64,000 bases of DNA from Streptomyces seoulensis (GCF_022846655.1 NZ_AP025667.1:4501001-4565000), one strand, 5' to 3'; positions 38,720 through 47,656 are shown, numbered from the stretch's first letter. Translations and numbers: made by a program. Notes: a model not told the origin generated them from the letters alone.

Positions 38720-39679
38720 TCAGCCGAGGCCGTTGGCCTTCAGCCAGGCCTTGGCCACGTCCAGCGGGTCCTTGTGCTGGACCTGCACCTGGGTGTCCAG
38801 GTCGAGCAGGGCCTTGGTGTCCAGCTTGGCGGAGACCGCGTCGAGCGCGTCCACGCCCTTCTGCGGCACCGCGTTCTTGCGCACGAGGGGCTGGACGTTC
38901 TGGAAGCCGAAGAGGTTCTTCGGGTCGCTCAGGACGACGAACTTCTCCTTGGCGATCACCGGGTCGGTGGTGAAGAGGTCCGCGGCCTGCACGGAGTCCT
39001 TCTTCAGCGCGGCCTGGGTGAGCGGGCCGCCCGCGTCCAGGGACTTGAAGGACTTGAACTCCAGCCCGTACAGCTCCTTCAGGCCGCTCAGGCCCTGGTG
39101 GCGGGTCTGGAACTCCGGGGAGCCGCCGATGACCAGGTCCTTGGCGATGCCCTTGAGGTCGCCGATCGAGGACGTGGCGGTCAGGTTGTACTTCTTGGCG
39201 GTGGCCGCGTTGACCGTGACCGAGTCCTTGTCCTCGGCCGGGGACGGCTTCAGCAGGGTCAGCTTGGAGTCCAGCTTGGCCTCGATGGCCTTGGTGGTCT
39301 CCTCGGTCGACTTCGGGGCCGCCTTCTGGTCGAGGTAGGCCAGCAGCGCGCCGTTGTACTCGGGCAGCAGCGTCACGGAGCCGTTCTTCAGCAGACCGTA
39401 GGTGGTCTCGCGGCTGCCGATGTTGGGCTGGTACTTGACCTTGACGCCCTTGGCCTTGAGGGCCTCGCCGTAGATGTCGGCGAGCAGGATGCTCTCGGCG
39501 AAGTTGTTGGAGCCGACGACGACGGTGTCGCCGCTCGCCTCGCCTCCGGTCAGGGGGTTGTCGGACTTGCCGTCGGAGGAGCCACAGCCCGCAAGCAGCG
39601 TCGTCGCCGCCGCGAGGGCGACCAGCGCCGCCCCTCGGTTCCCCCGGATGGACCTGCTGATGCGGTTGTCGTAAGTCAC
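38720..39679 (-). CDS. Glycine betaine/osmoprotectant ABC substrate-binding lipoprotein
   Basis: The protein has 319 residues. GTG 39679 gives a lipoprotein signal ending Leu-Leu-Ala-Gly-Cys (Cys32). The body is an OpuAC/ProX-type domain with VVVGSNNFAESILLADIY, GSRETTYGLLKNGSVTLLPE and KDSVQAADLFTTDP, which carry the cage residues for quaternary amines. Fourth gene of the operon, 109 nt after the last permease, enough for separate translation and perhaps internal processing. It would capture betaine, choline, carnitine or similar compatible solutes. Confidence 0.9.
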   Translation of the reverse strand: MTYDNRISRSIRGNRGAALVALAAATTLLAGCGSSDGKSDNPLTGGEASGDTVVVGSNNFAESILLADIYGEALKAKGVKVKYQPNIGSRETTYGLLKNGSVTLLPEYNGALLAYLDQKAAPKSTEETTKAIEAKLDSKLTLLKPSPAEDKDSVTVNAATAKKYNLTATSSIGDLKGIAKDLVIGGSPEFQTRHQGLSGLKELYGLEFKSFKSLDAGGPLTQAALKKDSVQAADLFTTDPVIAKEKFVVLSDPKNLFGFQNVQPLVRKNAVPQKGVDALDAVSAKLDTKALLDLDTQVQVQHKDPLDVAKAWLKANGLG

Positions 39680-39788
39680 CTGTAGATCCAAGCCAGCTCG
39701 TGATTTGTGAGTCAAGGGAGTCGAGGTCACCGATTGGCCTCGATACGCGCCCGTTTGTGTCAGCGGTATGAAACCGCCGGTGGAGCCG

Positions 39789-40457
39789 TCAGTCACCGCG
39801 CCGCACTCCCGGCGAGACGGTGAGCCGCGACAGCGCCCAGAACACCAGGAGCGTCACCAGGGCGAGTCCGGCGACCAGGGTGGCACCGCCGACCACCTTC
39901 TCGTAGTCCTTCTGGTAGAGCCCGTCGATGATGTACCGGCCGAGTCCGCCGAAGCTGACGTACGCGGCGATGGTCGCCGTGGAGACGATCTGGACGGCCG
40001 CGGTACGCAGTCCGCCGAGAATGACCGGCAGCGCGACCGGGAGCTCCACCTGGAACAGGATGCGCGGCTCGGTCATGCCCATCCCGCGCGCCGCGTCCAC
40101 CGGGGACGGGTCGACGGTCTGGATCGCCTCGTAGGTGGTGACGAGGATCGGCGGTACGGCGAGCACGACGAGCGGCACCATCACCGGCAGCGTGCCGAAG
40201 CCGAACCAGATGAACAGCAGCACCAGCAGACCGAAGCTGGGCAGTGCCCGGCCGGCCGTGGCGACCATCGACAGGGCGTTGCCGCCGCGCCGCAGATGCC
40301 CGGCGATCAGCCCGACGGGCAGCGCGATGAGAGCGGCGAGGGCGAGGGCCTCCAGGGAGTAACCCACGTGCTCCAGCAGGCGGGTGGGGATGCCGTCGTA
40401 GCCGTGCCAGCGGGCGGCGTCGGCGAAGAAGGAGTGCGCGAAGTCCAGGACGTTCAC
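39789..40457 (-). CDS. Osmoprotectant ABC transporter permease (OpuCD-like)
   Basis: The 222-aa membrane protein starts at GTG overlapping the upstream permease stop (GTGA). The EAA loop is VDAARGMGMTEPRILFQVEL. The segment AAYVSFGGLGRYIIDGLYQKD is typical of the OpuB/OpuC family. It pairs with the permease encoded just upstream. Confidence 0.92.
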   Translation of the reverse strand: MNVLDFAHSFFADAARWHGYDGIPTRLLEHVGYSLEALALAALIALPVGLIAGHLRRGGNALSMVATAGRALPSFGLLVLLFIWFGFGTLPVMVPLVVLAVPPILVTTYEAIQTVDPSPVDAARGMGMTEPRILFQVELPVALPVILGGLRTAAVQIVSTATIAAYVSFGGLGRYIIDGLYQKDYEKVVGGATLVAGLALVTLLVFWALSRLTVSPGVRRGD

Positions 40458-41107
40458 CGGGCGGCACCCTTCTTCGGCATCCACGGGGTCAGCAGGGTGC
40501 GGGCGAGCACCAGCGCCGCGTCGACGAGGATCGCCAACAGGGCCGTGGTGACCACGGAGTTCACCGCGAGTTCGGGCCGGTGGTACAGGTTGGCGTCGTT
40601 CAGCATGTTGCCGAGGGCGCCCTGGTTGCCGATGAGCATGCCGACGCTGACCAGCGAGATGCTGGACACCGTGGCGACGCGCAGGCCCGCGATGATGGCG
40701 GGGACGGCGATGGGCAACTGCACCTGGAGATAACGCCGTACGGCTCCGAGCCCCATCGCCTCGGCGGCGGCCAGGGTCTCGGGCGGTACCGAGCGGACGC
40801 CGTCCACGATGGCGGGGACGAGCACGACCAGGCTGTACACGGCGAGCGGGATCATCACCGTCATCTCGCTCTGGCCGGTGTAGTCGATGAGGATCACGAA
40901 GAACGCCAGCGACGGGACGGCGTACAGCACGGTCGTGACACCGAGGACCGGCGGGTACAGCCAGCGGAAGCGGGCGCAGAGCTGGGCGACGGGCAGCGAG
41001 AGCAGGAGGCCGGCCAGCACCGGCAGCAGCGCTTCGCGCAGGTGCAGGCCGATGAGGCCGAAGTAGCTGTGCTGGAGGTCGCTCGGGAGGTCGAAGAAGC
41101 CGTTCAT
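40454..41107 (-). CDS. Osmoprotectant ABC transporter permease (OpuCB-like)
   Basis: This 217-aa membrane protein has five or six hydrophobic segments, EAA loop TLAAAEAMGLGAVRRYLQVQL and VGMLIGNQGALGNMLNDANLY near the end. The ATG overlaps the ATPase stop (ATGA), and its own stop overlaps the next permease start. Heterodimeric membrane domain with the following gene product. Confidence 0.92.
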   Translation of the reverse strand: MNGFFDLPSDLQHSYFGLIGLHLREALLPVLAGLLLSLPVAQLCARFRWLYPPVLGVTTVLYAVPSLAFFVILIDYTGQSEMTVMIPLAVYSLVVLVPAIVDGVRSVPPETLAAAEAMGLGAVRRYLQVQLPIAVPAIIAGLRVATVSSISLVSVGMLIGNQGALGNMLNDANLYHRPELAVNSVVTTALLAILVDAALVLARTLLTPWMPKKGAAR

Positions 41108-42228
41108 CCGCCCGCCGTCACCTCCGGACGGTCCTCGGTGTGCGCGGCGCGTATCGCCTCGCCGATCGTCGCCTGCGAGACCACGCCGACCGCGCGTCCC
41201 TCGCCGTCGACGGCCACGGCCCAGCCGGTCGGCGAGAGCACGGCCCCGTCGAGGGCGGTGCGCAGCGAGTCCTTGCCCGGCCGGAACGGTCTGCCGAACG
41301 GCAGGAGACGGGCGGGGTCGATGGCGCCCGCGGTGAGCTCGGCCGGCTCGCCCCAGCCGAGGGGAAGGCCGTCGGCGTCGGTGACGAGCAGGTACGGGGC
41401 GTCGCCGCGCGCGGTGAGCCGGGTGGCGTCGGCGTCGACGGGGACGACCGGCTCGGTCGCCAGCTCCAGTTGGTCGGACGGGAAGAAGGACAGGCGCCTG
41501 ATGCCCCGGTCGGCGCCGAGGAAGTCCTCGACGAAGGGGTCGGCGGGGGCGGTGAGCAGTTCGGAGGGCGGCGCGAACTGGGCGAGCCGTCCGCCGGTGC
41601 GCAGCACGGCGACCATGGTGCCGAGCTTCACGGCCTCGTCGATGTCATGGGTGACGAAGACGATCGTCTTGCCCAGCTCCTCCTGGATGCGCAGGAGTTC
41701 GTCCTGGAGTCCCTTGCGGACCACCGGGTCGACGGCGGAGAAGGGCTCGTCCATGAGCAGGACCGGCGGGTCGGCGGCGAGCGCCCGTGCCACGCCGACG
41801 CGCTGCTGCTGGCCGCCGGAGAGCTGGTAGGGGTACCGCTTGGCGAGCGAGCTGTCGAGCCCGACCCGCTCCATCAGCTCGGCCGCGCGCTCGCGGGCCT
41901 TGCCCTTGCCCCAGCCGAGGAGCCTGGGCACGGTGGTGATGTTGTCCAGGATGGTGCGGTGCTGGAAGAGCCCCGCGTTCTGGATGACGTAACCCATCGA
42001 GCGGCGCAGGGAGTTGACGGGCTGCTGCCGGATGTCCGCGCCGTCGAGGAGGATGCTGCCCTCGCTGGGGTCCACCATCCGGTTGATCATCCGCAGGGTG
42101 GTCGTCTTGCCGCAGCCGGAGGGGCCGACGAGGACGGTGATCGCACGGTCCGGTATGTCGAGCGACAACCGGTCGACCGCGACCGTCCCGTCCGGGTATC
42201 GCTTGGTGACTGAATCTATCCGTATCAA
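41104..42228 (-). CDS. Osmoprotectant ABC transporter ATP-binding protein with CBS domains (OpuCA-like)
   Basis: The protein has 374 residues from a TTG start (42228); the only in-frame ATG upstream is far off and without a site, while GAAGGG stands about 11 nt before the TTG. Walker A GPSGCGKTT, Q-loop YVIQNAGLFQH, signature LSGGQQQRVGVARAL, Walker B VLLMDEPFSAVDP. Residues about 250-370 form a C-terminal CBS-like region (LTARGDAPYLLVTDADG, LSPTGWAVAVDGEGRAVGVV), which in OpuA-type importers senses ionic strength or c-di-AMP. First gene of the four-gene operon; the start codon choice is the main uncertainty. Confidence 0.88.
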   Translation of the reverse strand: MIRIDSVTKRYPDGTVAVDRLSLDIPDRAITVLVGPSGCGKTTTLRMINRMVDPSEGSILLDGADIRQQPVNSLRRSMGYVIQNAGLFQHRTILDNITTVPRLLGWGKGKARERAAELMERVGLDSSLAKRYPYQLSGGQQQRVGVARALAADPPVLLMDEPFSAVDPVVRKGLQDELLRIQEELGKTIVFVTHDIDEAVKLGTMVAVLRTGGRLAQFAPPSELLTAPADPFVEDFLGADRGIRRLSFFPSDQLELATEPVVPVDADATRLTARGDAPYLLVTDADGLPLGWGEPAELTAGAIDPARLLPFGRPFRPGKDSLRTALDGAVLSPTGWAVAVDGEGRAVGVVSQATIGEAIRAAHTEDRPEVTAGG

Positions 42229-42433
42229 AACGCCGCGCGCCCTTCGGTTGGCAGGAGAGCCTGGACCAGTGCCGGCCGAGTCTAGACGGCACGAGCCACG
42301 CCACCCGGAGAGCGCGAAAGGGCGACCGGACCGGGTGCGGGCGCGCGCACCCGTGGTCGTGCCACGGCCGGACGGTCCCATGAATCTGCTGGCTGCTACC
42401 CAGCCACAGCCGTCCCAATCCACCGATCATGTG

Positions 42434-42471
42434 ACGATTCCCACCCGCCGGACACGACGAGTGGGAATCGT
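42434..42471 (-). terminator. Terminator after msrB
   Basis: ACGATTCCCAC (42434-42444) and GTGGGAATCGT (42461-42471) form a perfect 11-bp stem with a 16-nt loop, 10 nt beyond the msrB stop. It lies between the msrB end and the promoter region of the osmoprotectant operon. Confidence 0.7.
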
Positions 42472-42481
42472 GGGGACCGCG

Positions 42482-42889
42482 TCAGCCCTCTTCGGGCGTC
42501 AGGCGCAGCGAGACGCTGTTGATGCAGTACCGCTGGTCGGTGGGCGTGGGGTAGCCCTCGCCCTCGAAGACGTGCCCCAGGTGGGAACCGCAGCGGGAGC
42601 AGCGGACCTCGGTGCGGACCATCCCGTGCGAACGGTCCTCGATCAGCTCGACCGCGTCGGAGTCCTTCGGGTCGAAGAAGGACGGCCAGCCGCAGTGCGA
42701 GGCGAACTTGGTGCCGGAGGTGAACAGGTCGGCACCGCAGGCCCGGCAGGAGTAGACACCCTCGGTCTTGGTGTCCGTGTACTCACCGGTGAAGGCCGGT
42801 TCGGTGCCCGCCTGGCGCAGCACCGTGTACTCGGCCGGGCTCAGCTCCGCCCGCCACTGCTCGTCCGGCTTCTCGACGTCGTACGCCAT
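42482..42889 (-). CDS. msrB: Peptide-methionine (R)-S-oxide reductase MsrB
   Basis: The protein has 135 residues, standard for stand-alone MsrB. Zinc is held by Cys48/Cys51 (YSCRACGADLF) and Cys97/Cys100 (RCSRCGSHLGHVF). The catalytic Cys122 is in DQRYCINSVSL, and Cys66 (ASHCGWPSFF) can serve as an additional thiol. It repairs methionine-R-sulfoxide in proteins using thioredoxin. It starts 13 nt after murC on the same strand, so both are likely co-transcribed. Confidence 0.96.
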   Translation of the reverse strand: MAYDVEKPDEQWRAELSPAEYTVLRQAGTEPAFTGEYTDTKTEGVYSCRACGADLFTSGTKFASHCGWPSFFDPKDSDAVELIEDRSHGMVRTEVRCSRCGSHLGHVFEGEGYPTPTDQRYCINSVSLRLTPEEG

Positions 42890-42902
42890 GAAGATCAGCC
42901 CC

Positions 42903-44294
42903 TTACTTCTGCGACAGGCGGTCCAGGATCAGCGGGCCCAGGTCGGTGACGTCACCCGCGCCCATGGTGAGAACGAGATCACCGGGCTTCGCCATTCCCG
43001 CGACGACCTCGGGGATCTCCGTCTTGTCGTGCACGGCGGTGACGTCGGCGCCGGCCACGCGGGCGGCCTCGATGATCAGCGCGCTGGTGATGCCGGGGAT
43101 CGGGTCCTCGCGGGCCGGGTAGATGTCGAGCACCACGGAGGCGTCGGCGAGGGCGAGGGCCTGGCCCATCTCCTTGCCCAGCTCCTGGGTGCGGGAGAAC
43201 AGGTGCGGCTGGAAGACGACGAGGATGCGGCGGCTGTCCCCGGCCGCGCCGCGCATGGCCTCCAGGTCGGCGGTCATCTCGGTGGGGTGGTGGGCGTAGG
43301 AGTCGATCACCTGGACGCCCGCCTCCTCGCCCTTGAGCTGGAGGCGCCGCTTGACGCCGGTGTACACGGCGAGGGCGGGGGCCAGCTCGTCGGCGGGGAT
43401 GCCGAGGGCGGCACCGGCGGCGAGCGCGGCGACGGCGTTGAGCGCGTAGTGGCGGCCGGGGACGGAGACGGCGAAGGTCAGCTCGCGGCCGTCCATGACC
43501 ACGGTGACCTGGCTCTTGAGGCCCTGGGGCACGATCTCCAGGACCCGGACGTCGGCGTCCTCGGCCTCGCCGTAGGTCACGGTCTTCACACCGGTCACCC
43601 GGCGGGTCAGCTCGCGGGCGCCCTCGTGGTCGGCGGAGATCACCAGGGTGCCGCCGGGGACGATCTTGCCCGCGAAGGTCTCGAAGGACTCGTAGATCTC
43701 GTCCATCGAGGCGTAGTTGGCGTGGTGGTCCAGCTCGACGTTGAGGACGATGGCGACCTCGGGGGCGTACTTGTGGAAGCTGCGGTCGCTTTCGTCCGCC
43801 TCGGCCACGAAGATCTCGCCCTCGCCGTGCAGGGCGTTGGAACCGGGCGCGTCCAGGTCGCCGCCGATGGCGTACGAGGGGCGGGCGCCCAGCTCGGTCA
43901 GGGAGACGGCGAGCATGGAGGTGGTGGTGGTCTTGCCGTGCGTACCCGCCACCGCGATCGGCCGCAGGCCCGTCATCAGGGCGGCGAGCGCGTCGGAGCG
44001 GTGCACCACCGGGATGCCCAGCTCGGCGGCGCGGGCCAGCTCGGGGTTGTCCTGCCGGATCGCGGAGGACACGACGACACAGGTGGCGTCGTCGGCGAGG
44101 TGCCCGGCGGCGTGCCCGATGTGCACGGTGGCACCGTGCGCCCGCAGCGCCTCGGCGGTCGCGGACTCCTTGGCGTCACTGCCCGCCACCCGGGCGCCGC
44201 GCTGGGCGAGGATCTTGGCGATCCCCGACATCCCGGCGCCGCCGATGCCGATGAAGTGCGGTCGGTCCATGGCGGTAGGAAGGCCGGGTGCCAT
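42903..44294 (-). CDS. murC: UDP-N-acetylmuramate--L-alanine ligase (MurC)
   Basis: This is a 463-aa cytoplasmic Mur ligase. The N-terminal UDP-binding motif is FIGIGGAGMSGIAKIL; the ATP P-loop is GTHGKTTTT (117-125); the central domain has EADESDRSF and LNVELDHHANY; the C-terminal domain has YAHHPTEM and VFQPHLFSRT. It adds L-alanine to UDP-MurNAc, the first amino-acid step of the peptidoglycan stem. As in other Streptomyces it is away from the dcw cluster. GGGAG lies 8 nt before the ATG. Confidence 0.97.
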   Translation of the reverse strand: MAPGLPTAMDRPHFIGIGGAGMSGIAKILAQRGARVAGSDAKESATAEALRAHGATVHIGHAAGHLADDATCVVVSSAIRQDNPELARAAELGIPVVHRSDALAALMTGLRPIAVAGTHGKTTTTSMLAVSLTELGARPSYAIGGDLDAPGSNALHGEGEIFVAEADESDRSFHKYAPEVAIVLNVELDHHANYASMDEIYESFETFAGKIVPGGTLVISADHEGARELTRRVTGVKTVTYGEAEDADVRVLEIVPQGLKSQVTVVMDGRELTFAVSVPGRHYALNAVAALAAGAALGIPADELAPALAVYTGVKRRLQLKGEEAGVQVIDSYAHHPTEMTADLEAMRGAAGDSRRILVVFQPHLFSRTQELGKEMGQALALADASVVLDIYPAREDPIPGITSALIIEAARVAGADVTAVHDKTEIPEVVAGMAKPGDLVLTMGAGDVTDLGPLILDRLSQK

Positions 44295-44424
44295 GCGATG
44301 TTCTCCCAGATACGAGCGAGCCAGAGAAGGCCCACCCTATGCGCTGGCCCCCCGCCGCCCGCACCCCGGCCAGGAGGCGCGCCGCGCGGGTGCCGGTCGT
44401 ACGCGGTTCCCACGCGCTGCGGCC

Positions 44425-44454
44425 GCACCGGGTACCCGATCGCGTACCCGGTGC
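44425..44454 (-). terminator. Terminator between the 157-aa gene and murC
   Basis: GCACCGGGTAC (44425-44435) and GTACCCGGTGC (44444-44454) are perfect 11-bp arms around an 8-nt loop, 29 nt after the upstream gene's stop. Confidence 0.65.
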
Positions 44455-44482
44455 CGGACGAGCCGCCCGGAGCCCCGCGGGC

Positions 44483-44956
44483 TCACGCCTTGCTGTGGGA
44501 GAACAGCTTCAGCACCGGTACGCCGACCTTGTGGCGGGCGCGGGAGGCCCAGTCCCGGTGGAAGAACTCCTCCACGTAGTGGGGGTCGGTCAGGACGATG
44601 ACCTCGTCGGCGTGGACCTCGCCGACCAGTGCCTTGAGCGCCTCCAGCGGGTGGTTCTCCACGAGTCTCCCCTCCGCCCGGCTCCCGGCGGCACGCAGCG
44701 CGTGCAGGGACACCTCCAGGGCCTTCTCCCCCACGCTCCGGGCGTTCGTGCCCTCGGGCGTCTCGCCCTCGTGGACGGCCTCGTCCAGCTCGCCGAGCGC
44801 GATGTCGTCGATGGCCCGCAGCAGTCGGTCCGCCTGGTCACCGCGCGGCTGGAGCAGCACGTGGAAGAAGACCGGCTCGTCGCCGTGCAAGGTCGTCACG
44901 AACTCCACGTCGGCCGACGTCAGGGCTTTCTCGATCATCAGAACGCTTGTGAACAC
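44483..44956 (-). CDS. Universal-stress-like protein (often mis-annotated indole-3-glycerol phosphate synthase)
   Basis: The 157-aa protein starts at GTG 44956 with GAGG six bases upstream; ATG 44938 is an alternative. The sequence is alpha/beta: SADVEFVTTLHGDEPVFFHV, then LVENHPLEALKALVGEVHAD and EVIVLTDPHYVEEFFHRDWA. I recall that database entries for this family carry the name indole-3-glycerol phosphate synthase, but the length and motifs do not match a TrpC barrel. Function unknown; nucleotide binding is possible from the Rossmann-like pattern. Confidence 0.7.
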   Translation of the reverse strand: MFTSVLMIEKALTSADVEFVTTLHGDEPVFFHVLLQPRGDQADRLLRAIDDIALGELDEAVHEGETPEGTNARSVGEKALEVSLHALRAAGSRAEGRLVENHPLEALKALVGEVHADEVIVLTDPHYVEEFFHRDWASRARHKVGVPVLKLFSHSKA

Positions 44957-45112
44957 CAGCCGCCTCTTCTCCCTCGAGGGCCCTCGTGACCCTCTGTTCT
45001 CCGTTGGCCCGAACAGGCCCTGCGGAAACCATCCTGCCCCGTTACCGCACGGGGAGTACCGGGAGTAAGTGTGCCCCCCGGAAGCTAAACGGAACGGTAG
45101 ATTCCGCTGTTT

Positions 45113-45919
45113 TCAGGGACGGCTGTACCGCCCGAACAGAAATCCGTCCTCCTCCAGCAGGGACGCGAGCGCGAAGCGGCGCGGCACCGGTACGCCGGGA
45201 CCGCCCGCGATGCGCTGCGCGTCCCCCGCGGTGAGCATGGGCGACAGCGTCAGACACAGCTCGTCCAGCACGTCGGCGGCGACCAGTTGCCCCAGCAACC
45301 GCGGCCCGCCCTCGGTGAGCTGGCGGGTGTGACCCAGCCCGGCCAGGGCCCGCACGGCACGTACGGGATCGACCCGGCGCCCCTCCCCCGCGACGATCAC
45401 CCGCACCCCGGCCCGCTCGGCGGCGGACACCCGGTCGGCGGGGGCGTCCGTACCGGTGAGGACGATGGTCGGGACCAGCGGCGAGGTGTACAGCGGAAGC
45501 GAGAAGTCCAGGTCGAGTCCGCCGGAGACGACGGCGACGGCCGCGGCCGGCCCCTGCCCGGCCGCCTCCCGCGCCCGCGCGAACTCGGCCCGGGCGCGAG
45601 CGGGCCGGTACCCCTCCTGCCGAACCGTTTCCGCACCGACGAGGACGACATCCGCGAGGGCCCGCAGCGTGCCGAAGATCCGCATGTCGGCCGGGCAGGA
45701 GATGGGCTGGGAGCGGCCGTCGTGCTGGGCGGCGCCGTCGAGGGTCGAGACCATGTTGGCCCGCAGCCAGGTGCGGGGTCCGCCGTCGCCCGCGGTGGGA
45801 TAGGCGTAGGCGGCGGCCAGTTCGGCGAGACTCCACTCACCGCTCCCGTCCGGCTCCTCATGCCCTCCGGCAGGGGCCCGAGCTGCTGTTTCGTCGGTCA
45901 CAGGGAACAGGCGTCGCAT
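45113..45919 (-). CDS. RibD C-terminal-domain reductase family protein
   Basis: This 268-aa protein has the RibD_C/dihydrofolate-reductase-like fold: WLRANMVSTLDGAAQHDGRS, ADVVLVGAETVRQEGYRPAR and the NADPH-binding QLTEGGPRLLGQLVAADVLDE. Members reduce 5-amino-6-ribosylamino-uracil 5'-phosphate or similar pyrimidines; stand-alone copies may make unusual flavin or deazaflavin precursors or act in unknown reductions. It is divergent from zapE with only 36 bp between starts, so the promoters overlap. Confidence 0.88.
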   Translation of the reverse strand: MRRLFPVTDETAARAPAGGHEEPDGSGEWSLAELAAAYAYPTAGDGGPRTWLRANMVSTLDGAAQHDGRSQPISCPADMRIFGTLRALADVVLVGAETVRQEGYRPARARAEFARAREAAGQGPAAAVAVVSGGLDLDFSLPLYTSPLVPTIVLTGTDAPADRVSAAERAGVRVIVAGEGRRVDPVRAVRALAGLGHTRQLTEGGPRLLGQLVAADVLDELCLTLSPMLTAGDAQRIAGGPGVPVPRRFALASLLEEDGFLFGRYSRP

Positions 45920-45955
45920 TCGTGCAGTGTGACATGGCGATTAGCATGGGTAACC

Positions 45956-47047
45956 GTGTCCTCCACCGCAGCCTCCGGCTCCAGCCCGCTGACCGAAGCG
46001 GGTCCGCTGTCCCTGTGCGCGCGCGAGCCGCATGTCCCGGCCGACCGTCTGGTCGCCGAGATGGTGCCGCCGCCCCGCTTCGACTCGGTGCGCTTCGCCA
46101 CCTACATCCCGGACCCGAACCAGCCCAGCCAGACCGACGCCGTGGGCGTGCTGGAGGGCTTCGCGGCAGGACTCGGCGCGGCGCCCGACACCGGCAGGCG
46201 GGGCCTGTTCGGCTTCGGCCGGGCGAAGGCCAAGGCCCCGGCCGGCCCGCGCGGCGTCTACCTGGACGGCGGCTACGGCGTCGGCAAGACCCACCTGCTC
46301 GCCTCGCTCTGGCACGCCACCCCCGCCGAGCCCGCCCGCAAGGCGTTCGGCACCTTCGTCGAGCTGACCAACCTGGTGGGCGCCCTCGGCTTCCAGCAGA
46401 CGGTGCGGACGCTGTCCGGCCACGCCCTGCTGTGCATCGACGAGTTCGAGCTGGACGACCCGGGCGACACGGTGCTGGTCTCCAGCCTGCTCGGCAGGCT
46501 GGTCGAGGCGGGTGTGGCGCTGGCCGCCACCTCCAACACGCTGCCCGGCAAGCTGGGCGAGGGACGGTTCGCCTCGGCCGACTTCCTGCGCGAGATCCAG
46601 GGCCTGTCCGCCCACTTCCGCGCCCTGCGCATCGACGGCGAGGACTACCGCCACCGCGGTCTGCCCGAGGCTCCGGCGCCGTACTCCGACGAGCAGGTGA
46701 CCAAGGCGGCGTACCGCGCCGAGGGCGCCTCGCTGGACGCCTTCCCGCAGCTCCTGGAGCACCTGGCGAGGGTGCACCCGAGCCGGTACGGCGCGCTGAC
46801 CGACGAGGTGCGGGCGGTGTGCCTCACCGATGTCCGGCCGGTGCCGGACCAGTCGACGGCGCTGCGGCTGGTGGTGCTGGCGGACCGGCTCTACGACCGC
46901 GAGGTCCCGGTGCTGGCCTCGGGGCTGCCCTTCGACCAGTTGTTCAGCGAGGAGATGCTGAACGGCGGTTACCGCAAGAAGTACTTCCGCGCGATCTCCC
47001 GGCTCACCGCGCTGGCGCGCGACGCGAAGGGACTGGTGGCCGAGTAA
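45956..47047 (+). CDS. zapE: ZapE/AFG1-like ATPase
   Basis: The protein has 363 residues from a GTG start (SSTAASGSSPLTEAGPLSLC follows fMet). Walker A is GGYGVGKTH (105-113), Walker B LLCIDEFELDDPGD, then ATSNTLPGKLGEGRF (sensor region) and ADFLREIQGLSAHF. AFG1-type P-loop ATPases include E. coli ZapE, which binds FtsZ and is needed for division under stress; in Streptomyces the role is unproven. No ribosome site is visible and TAGCAT lies about 12 nt upstream, so the mRNA may be leaderless. A strong terminator follows. Confidence 0.9.
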   Translation: MSSTAASGSSPLTEAGPLSLCAREPHVPADRLVAEMVPPPRFDSVRFATYIPDPNQPSQTDAVGVLEGFAAGLGAAPDTGRRGLFGFGRAKAKAPAGPRGVYLDGGYGVGKTHLLASLWHATPAEPARKAFGTFVELTNLVGALGFQQTVRTLSGHALLCIDEFELDDPGDTVLVSSLLGRLVEAGVALAATSNTLPGKLGEGRFASADFLREIQGLSAHFRALRIDGEDYRHRGLPEAPAPYSDEQVTKAAYRAEGASLDAFPQLLEHLARVHPSRYGALTDEVRAVCLTDVRPVPDQSTALRLVVLADRLYDREVPVLASGLPFDQLFSEEMLNGGYRKKYFRAISRLTALARDAKGLVAE

Positions 47048-47086
47048 CCGACCGGCCACCCTGTTTCTAATATCTCATCAACTTAT

Positions 47087-47127
47087 GCGGGTCAAGGGCT
47101 GATTTCAGTCACTTGACCCGCTTTTTT
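47087..47127 (+). terminator. Strong intrinsic terminator after zapE
   Basis: GCGGGTCAAG (47087-47096) and CTTGACCCGC (47112-47121) form a 10-bp stem followed at once by six T residues (47122-47127). This is the most canonical terminator in the window. Confidence 0.93.
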
Positions 47128-47146
47128 CACGCTTCCTGCGGCACGT

Positions 47147-47187
47147 AACCCGCCGTTAACCCTGCAAAGCATCTCGGCGGGTTAACG
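47147..47187 (+). promoter_or_regulatory. Overlapping, mutually exclusive inverted repeats upstream of the carbonic anhydrase region
   Basis: AACCCGCCG (47147-47155) pairs with CGGCGGGTT (47175-47183). Alternatively CGTTAACCC (47154-47162) pairs with GGGTTAACG (47179-47187). Both are perfect 9-bp stems and their arms overlap, so only one can form at a time. As DNA the region carries two GTTAAC palindromes 26 bp apart. It lies 71 nt before the small secreted-protein gene and may be an operator or a switch in the leader. Confidence 0.5.
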
Positions 47188-47257
47188 TGTTTCTTGACCA
47201 TCCATTGACCAATGCTTGGTGCGTACAAGAGACGCTGGTTTCCGCAGGGGGGTGCGC

Positions 47258-47656
47258 ATGTCCCGAGGCAGGACGCCTGGTGCGGTGCTCGCCCTGTTCG
47301 CGGTCGCGCTGCTCGCCCTCCAGCTCTTCGCACCCTCCGGATCCTTCGCCACCGCACATACACTCGGTGAGGCGGGGGCCAACGACACGCCGGGGATCGT
47401 CCTCGTCGCCCAGCCGGCGGGCGAGGGAGCGGACACCGTCCGCGAGCCCCGCGGCCCCAAGGCACCACCCGTCGCCACCCATGCCGACCGGCACCGCCAG
47501 CGCGGCACCGCGCCGACACCGGCGCTGGAGCGCCCGCCGATATCCCGGCGCCCGGCCGAGCCCGCGCCGCTCTGGCGGCCCGGTGCCCCGGACGCCCACG
47601 TCACGAGATCCTCCGGAGCCCACACCCCGGCAGTCCTTCAGGTCTTCCGCTGCTGA
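47258..47656 (+). CDS. Small secreted or membrane-anchored protein of unknown function
   Basis: The 132-aa protein starts at ATG 47258 with AGGGGGG five bases upstream. Its N-terminal hydrophobic segment (AVLALFAVALLALQLFA) is a signal peptide or anchor. The rest is Pro/Arg/Ala-rich and disordered-looking, ending in Phe-Arg-Cys. No domain recognised. It lies 78 nt before the carbonic anhydrase gene on the same strand and downstream of an unusual double inverted repeat. Confidence 0.6.
   Translation: MSRGRTPGAVLALFAVALLALQLFAPSGSFATAHTLGEAGANDTPGIVLVAQPAGEGADTVREPRGPKAPPVATHADRHRQRGTAPTPALERPPISRRPAEPAPLWRPGAPDAHVTRSSGAHTPAVLQVFRC

Noticed and set aside
44483-44956. Indole-3-glycerol phosphate synthase identity
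   Set aside because: The protein is far too short for a TrpC barrel and lacks its motifs; the name looks like a propagated annotation error.
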